Source: Planctomycetota bacterium
GTDB taxonomy: Bacteria > Planctomycetota > UBA1135
Direction of reading: 5' to 3'
DNA length: 64,000 nucleotides
Assembly: GCA_021776795.1 (NCBI GenBank)
Contig: JAJFFC010000012.1
Span: forward strand, 110,724-174,723
Made by a program: the position numbers and the translations under genes. Below are positions 60,138-64,000 of the stretch, piece after piece. The notes under the pieces were generated by a model that ran no database searches, was not told the DNA's origin, and saw only the letters and a program-made list of their open reading frames with translations. The stretch's first letter is position 1. Each line of letters begins with the position of its first letter.

Positions 60138-61374
60138 GAATTCTCACGACAATTCAGCAGGACAGAAGCCTTTGCTCGCTTACGCAGAGGCATGGCAACT
60201 GTTGGCCTCAGCTTGCGATTTCTCCTTGAAAAGCGAGGTCGTGCCCTTGGAGCAGACTGTGGGACGGGTTTTGGCCGAAAACTTATTCTTGGACCGCCCA
60301 GAACCTCCAGTCGACCGTTCGGCCATGGATGGCTTCGCCGTACTCAGCAGCGATGGTGCCGCGCCGCGCCAGGTTCTTGGCACCCTCTTTGCCGGGACCG
60401 CTGGGCAGCCGACCCTGAGTGCTGGCCAGGCCATGGCGGTGATGACAGGCGGCACCGTCCCGCATGGCGCCGATGCCGTGATTCCAGTGGAGCGCACCGA
60501 GCGCCAGGAGGCTCAATTACTTGTCACACAAGCGCCGAAGCCGGGCCAGCACATTCGCCGCAAGGGCGAAATGGGGCAAGCCGGCCGTTTGGCCCTTGCC
60601 GCAGGAGTGCGTTTGCGTCCAGGAGACTTGGCGATCGCGGCCAGCGTTGGCGCTTCCCAACTGCATTGCTCGCGTCGCCCGCGCGTGGCCCTGTTCACCA
60701 CCGGAGATGAAGTGGTGCCGCATCAGCAAACCCCCGAACCGCATCAAGTCCGGGATTCCAATCTTCCGACCTGTGCCGCCTTGTTGCGTGCGGCCGGTGC
60801 CGAGGTTGCCATCGCGGGCCACCTGCCCGATGACCGGACCGCCTTAGCAAAACAACTAGGCCCAGCCTGTGCGGAGCATGATTTGGTGGTCACGATTGGT
60901 GGCGTCAGCATGGGCGAGAAGGATTTTCTGCCCGAAGTTTTTTCCGAGCTCGGGGTAGAGCGCCTATTCCACAAGCTGAATATTCAACCCGGCAAACCGG
61001 TATGGGCCGGCAAAAGCGCACGCGGCATGGTGCTCGGGCTGCCAGGGAATCCGGTCTCCGGCTACGTCATTCTGAGCCTGTTCGCACCCCTGCTGCTTGG
61101 CAGCATGGAAGGGCTCGACCTCGCCCAACCATGGGGAATGCCGGCCGTCCTGGCGAGTCCACTGCGTACAGGCCCTAGAGAGCGATTTGTGCCGGCCCTG
61201 TTGCAGGCTCCCATCATCCCAGGCGGCCCGCCGCAGCTCATGCCGATTGCCGCGACCGGCTCCGGAGATTGGATCGGTCTCGCTGGCGTGGAGGTCCTTG
61301 CTCAGGTGCCTCCCCACAGCGAACTCGCGGTAGGGGATGGCATCACCTATCTTCCTGCCCTCGGCGTTTCATGA
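60136..61374 (+). CDS. moeA: Molybdopterin molybdenumtransferase MoeA
   Basis: This 412-residue enzyme inserts molybdate into adenylylated molybdopterin. It has the four-domain MoeA order: AYAEAWQLLASACDF at the N-terminus, DRPEPPVDRSAMDGFAV (the conserved S-A-M-D-G-F motif), VMTGGTVPHGADAVIPVE, and the catalytic domain with PRVALFTTGDEVV, HDLVVTIGGVSMGEKDFL and VLGLPGNPVSGYV. Domain IV follows. A TTG two codons earlier is an alternative start. It is divergent from the efflux operon and overlaps lnt in ATGA. No other molybdenum-cofactor genes are in the window. Confidence 0.94.
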   Translation: MNSHDNSAGQKPLLAYAEAWQLLASACDFSLKSEVVPLEQTVGRVLAENLFLDRPEPPVDRSAMDGFAVLSSDGAAPRQVLGTLFAGTAGQPTLSAGQAMAVMTGGTVPHGADAVIPVERTERQEAQLLVTQAPKPGQHIRRKGEMGQAGRLALAAGVRLRPGDLAIAASVGASQLHCSRRPRVALFTTGDEVVPHQQTPEPHQVRDSNLPTCAALLRAAGAEVAIAGHLPDDRTALAKQLGPACAEHDLVVTIGGVSMGEKDFLPEVFSELGVERLFHKLNIQPGKPVWAGKSARGMVLGLPGNPVSGYVILSLFAPLLLGSMEGLDLAQPWGMPAVLASPLRTGPRERFVPALLQAPIIPGGPPQLMPIAATGSGDWIGLAGVEVLAQVPPHSELAVGDGITYLPALGVS

Positions 61375-63038
61375 GCCCTACCTCTCCTCGCCGCGCCCTG
61401 CAGTGGACGCTCCTCGCTGCGCTCGCCCGAGCGTTGGCGATGCCAGGCTTTTTGGGTGGCTTTGGTTGGCTCTTGCTGTTTCCAGCCATCGGCTTTCGGG
61501 TGGCGGGTTGGCAAGAAGGCGCACGCTGGAAGACCGACTATCTAGGTGGCCTCCTGTTTTGGACCATCTCCTTTATCTTTCTGGTCCATGTCTTCCTGCT
61601 AGTGCCTTTAGGTGCCGCCATCATTCTCGGAAGCTGTTGGGTGGTAGAAGGATGGCTGTTCCGAATCCTGCATCGACGCTTCTCGGTCTCGGTTTCTGCT
61701 TTGCTTGCGCTGCCCTTGGCGGAGTTCCTGCGCATGAAGTGGTTTTACCTCGCCGTGGGCGGGGTGCCCTGGGCCAATCTAGGGTTTGCTTTGGCGCCAT
61801 CGCCAGCGTTGTCGCTCGCTTCGGTTCTCGGAGAGGGTGGGCTCGTCATTTTGGCCGTGGCGCTTGGCCTCATGCCATGGTGCTTATGGCGCACGCACGG
61901 TCGAGAACGGCAAGTGGCGGCAGTGGCTCCAGCTTTGATTGTGGTCAGCGCTGGTTTGGTCATGATTCTGCCAGGCGCGCCCGATCCCGAAGGCAGTCTG
62001 CGTTGTCTCACCGTGCAGCCGATGATTCGCATCGACGAAAAGCATGGTGGACTGAACGCCAGCGAGTTCTTTGATCGTGAAGACAAGGTCACCCAAGACG
62101 CTTTCCAAGCTGGAGAGCGACCCGACTTGGTGATTTGGGCAGAGACCATGTGGCCCTTCGCCGCGGTGGAGCAGGATTCCATCGGGATCATGCGTCGGCC
62201 CTGGCCCAATCAGCCGATGGAGGAGCGCGCCATGCAGGACTTGCAGTACGAGCAGAGCCTGATGGTGCGTTTTCTGCTCGCCCGCGCCGAGAATCGGCCG
62301 CACTTCTTGACTGGGGCCCACTTCTATTATCCGGTGCAGCCGAGTGACCCGCCCGAGGTCCTCTCGCCGCGCGGCACGGAATTCCTGCTGTTTGACTCCA
62401 CCGGCAACCTGCTGCAGCACTTTTCTAAGCACAAGCTGGTGCCCTTTGGCGAATCTCTGCCCTTTGGCGGCAATTTTCCAGGTGCTGAAGCCATCAGCCG
62501 CCTCTTCCAGCAGGTTTCCGGCCTGCGCCCGGATTTCGCGCGCACCGAGCAAACCGGTCCGCTGCAAGATGTCGATGGCCTGCCACGCCTCGGCGGCGCC
62601 GTGTGCTGGGAGAATGTGTTCGAGGACACCTTCCGCATGCAGGCCGATCTTGGTGCCCAGGCCTTCCTGATTCTGTCCAATGAGGACTGGTTCGGTCTCG
62701 GCGGCATCGAGATGGAACAGATGGTCGAAGCCACCCGTTTGCGCGCTGTGGAGACCGGATTGTCGATCCTGCGCTCCACCAATACCGGCGTGACCTGCCT
62801 GGTTTCACCCGACGGCACCGTCGAAGCCCCGCTAAAACCTGGAGAAACTGGGTGGTGGGGCGTAGATTTGCCGTTGCGCCCGGTTTCGGGCTGGCTAACC
62901 CCTTACAGGGCTTTCGGCTGGCTTCTTTTGCCAACCTGGAGTCTGATGGCCGTTCTTTTGGCCCTTTTGAGCTGGTGGAAGCCCGCGCAGAAGCCGCTGG
63001 AAGAAAGGCAGCTTGACCCTTTGTCGGGGGAAGGCTAG
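61371..63038 (+). CDS. lnt: Apolipoprotein N-acyltransferase
   Basis: This 555-residue inner-membrane enzyme adds the third acyl chain to lipoproteins. Six or seven N-terminal helices (to about 215) precede a nitrilase-like domain. The catalytic triad fits Glu in VIWAETMWPF, Lys in KHKLVPFGESLPFGG, and Cys in GGAVCWENVFED. Later nitrilase-domain landmarks are ILSNEDWFG and RAVETGLSILRSTNTG, and a final helix ends the protein. Lipoproteins encoded nearby (the efflux adaptor and the protein at 44567) are plausible substrates. The ATG overlaps the moeA stop. The upstream in-frame extension is discarded because it is antisense-like. Confidence 0.93.
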   Translation: MSPTSPRRALQWTLLAALARALAMPGFLGGFGWLLLFPAIGFRVAGWQEGARWKTDYLGGLLFWTISFIFLVHVFLLVPLGAAIILGSCWVVEGWLFRILHRRFSVSVSALLALPLAEFLRMKWFYLAVGGVPWANLGFALAPSPALSLASVLGEGGLVILAVALGLMPWCLWRTHGRERQVAAVAPALIVVSAGLVMILPGAPDPEGSLRCLTVQPMIRIDEKHGGLNASEFFDREDKVTQDAFQAGERPDLVIWAETMWPFAAVEQDSIGIMRRPWPNQPMEERAMQDLQYEQSLMVRFLLARAENRPHFLTGAHFYYPVQPSDPPEVLSPRGTEFLLFDSTGNLLQHFSKHKLVPFGESLPFGGNFPGAEAISRLFQQVSGLRPDFARTEQTGPLQDVDGLPRLGGAVCWENVFEDTFRMQADLGAQAFLILSNEDWFGLGGIEMEQMVEATRLRAVETGLSILRSTNTGVTCLVSPDGTVEAPLKPGETGWWGVDLPLRPVSGWLTPYRAFGWLLLPTWSLMAVLLALLSWWKPAQKPLEERQLDPLSGEG

Positions 63039-63143
63039 ATTTTTCCATCCAGGAGAGACAACCTGGAACCTTCGCACGCCTAGACTGGCCCCCGCGCATT
63101 CCCGCGCGTCCACCTCCCTGAGAACCCGCTCGCACCCACTCGG

Positions 63144-63998
63144 ATGAGTACCATCGGTAAGTTTTTCGTCGTCCTCAACTTGGTCCTCGCAGGCCTTTTT
63201 GTCGGCTCTTCTGCCTCCTTAATCGGTTCGGCTGACAGCTACCGCACACAGTTGGAGGCCGAACAGGCTTCTAAAACTGAGTTGCAAGCTGAAATGGACG
63301 CAGAGGTTGGTCGCCTTACGTCTATGAACAATCAAGCTCAAAGCGAAGTGGCGCGCCTCCAAGGCGACAACTCCTCGCTGACCGCTGAGAGGACTGCTCT
63401 GACTGAGTCGCTCGAATCCGAGCGCCAGCAGAACGGCGATCTCCGCGAGAGCCTGCAAACCATTGAAGGCAAGCTCGGGGACCTCGAGGGCACCAACCGC
63501 GACCAAGCAAACCAGCTCGATGGCCTTCGTCGCCAATACGAGACGGTTCGCCAAGAGCGCGACGACGCCCTGTCCGCCCGTGAGCAAGCTCTCGCCGCTG
63601 CCAACGCCGCGGAAGATAGCGCCAACATGGCTAACGGTCGTTCCTCTGACCTGGAACTGCAGCTCGCTCGCGCGCTCGATCGCGCCGAGATGGCTGAAGC
63701 CCAGCTCGGAACTGTCGTCGCCCTGTACGACGTCGACCTCGCCTCCATCTCGGCCCAGCCGCAAATGGAAGGCAGCGTCCTCAGTGTCGATTACGTCGAT
63801 GGCACCGCCTACGTGGTGATCAACCTCGGCAGCAAGGACAAGGTCCAGCGCGGCTACTCCTACGACGTCTACAACGGCTCGACCTACAAGGGTCGCATCC
63901 AGGTGCAGACCGTCAACGAGTCCAAGTCGGCCGCCACGGTTAGCCTTCCTGGAGTTGCGCAGATCGCCTCTGGCGACCGCATCGTCACTCGCCTCTAA
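63144..63998 (+). CDS. Membrane-anchored coiled-coil protein with C-terminal beta domain; function unknown
   Basis: This 284-residue protein ends at TAA two bases before the window edge. An N-terminal helix (about 7-28, FFVVLNLVLAGLFVGSSASL) anchors it, and a long coiled coil spans about 35-190 (heptad-rich, e.g. SLESERQQNGDLRESLQTIE). The last 75 residues are beta-rich (EGSVLSVDYVDGTAYVVIN, GSKDKVQRGYSYDVY, QIASGDRIVTRL). That is a small barrel pattern found at the ends of MreC-like and flagellar-assembly-type proteins: a G-V opening, D-x-V-x-x-G in the middle and G-D-x-V at the end. A scaffold or spacer role at the inner membrane is the best guess. A TAGACT box lies at 63081-63086. Confidence 0.65.
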   Translation: MSTIGKFFVVLNLVLAGLFVGSSASLIGSADSYRTQLEAEQASKTELQAEMDAEVGRLTSMNNQAQSEVARLQGDNSSLTAERTALTESLESERQQNGDLRESLQTIEGKLGDLEGTNRDQANQLDGLRRQYETVRQERDDALSAREQALAAANAAEDSANMANGRSSDLELQLARALDRAEMAEAQLGTVVALYDVDLASISAQPQMEGSVLSVDYVDGTAYVVINLGSKDKVQRGYSYDVYNGSTYKGRIQVQTVNESKSAATVSLPGVAQIASGDRIVTRL

Positions 63999-64000
63999 GC

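Overview
The window looks like ordinary chromosome from a Gram-negative bacterium, most likely a planctomycete. The sequence is GC-rich by eye and 46 protein genes are packed with almost no spacing. Chains of 4-base ATGA-type overlaps and TTG or GTG starts are common. Envelope functions dominate: lipoprotein N-acyltransferase, an O-antigen-ligase-like protein, RND efflux, parvulin-type chaperones and a very large pseudopilin operon. The planctomycete placement is an inference from gene content (FHA and Ser/Thr-kinase proteins, LamG-type domains fused to pilin-like proteins). No rRNA or tRNA is present to confirm it. I saw no tRNA, rRNA, CRISPR or phage.

Layout. 1-249: C-terminal end of an MBL-fold hydrolase. 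246-6915 (minus): a coupled run of a THUMP-like methyltransferase, an oligopeptide-type substrate-binding protein, two DppB/DppC-like permeases without their ATPases, and a Wzx-like flippase. 7015-9375: a divergent pair of a DUF481-type outer-membrane protein and a membrane HD-GYP protein. 9452-13369: aminopeptidase P and a NatAB-like ABC-2 exporter. 13371-14506: an insertion sequence with matched terminal inverted repeats, an IS1-like transposase and a terminator-like hairpin at the transposase 5' end. 14506-28232: a carboxypeptidase-regulatory-repeat protein, a YugP-type membrane protease, glucose-6-phosphate isomerase, a SurA-like protein, a single-module Clp ATPase, a Ser/Thr kinase, a YkgJ cysteine-cluster protein, a membrane-anchored gluzincin, a RadC-like JAB protein, a sulfatase-fold membrane protein and RsmE.

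28359-46286 is the most interesting region. Twelve plus-strand genes overlap end to end: an FHA-membrane protein, a PilM-PilN fusion, a PilO-like protein, a PilP/GspC-like TPR protein, GspG-, GspH-, GspK-, GspJ- and GspI-like pseudopilins, a zinc-ribbon periplasmic protein, a SurA-like lipoprotein and ScpB. Four of the structural proteins carry concanavalin/LamG-like beta-sandwich modules. The GspK-like protein is enlarged to 1627 residues. This is the core of a type II secretion/type IV pilus-like machine with unusual carbohydrate- or ligand-binding-type pseudopilins. Its motor ATPase, platform protein and secretin are not in the window.

46344-63998: a PpiD-like chaperone (plus); an O-antigen-ligase-like protein, FtsY, NusB and RibH (minus); an RND efflux operon with one adaptor and two pumps (minus); MoeA and Lnt (plus); and a coiled-coil membrane protein that ends just before the window edge.
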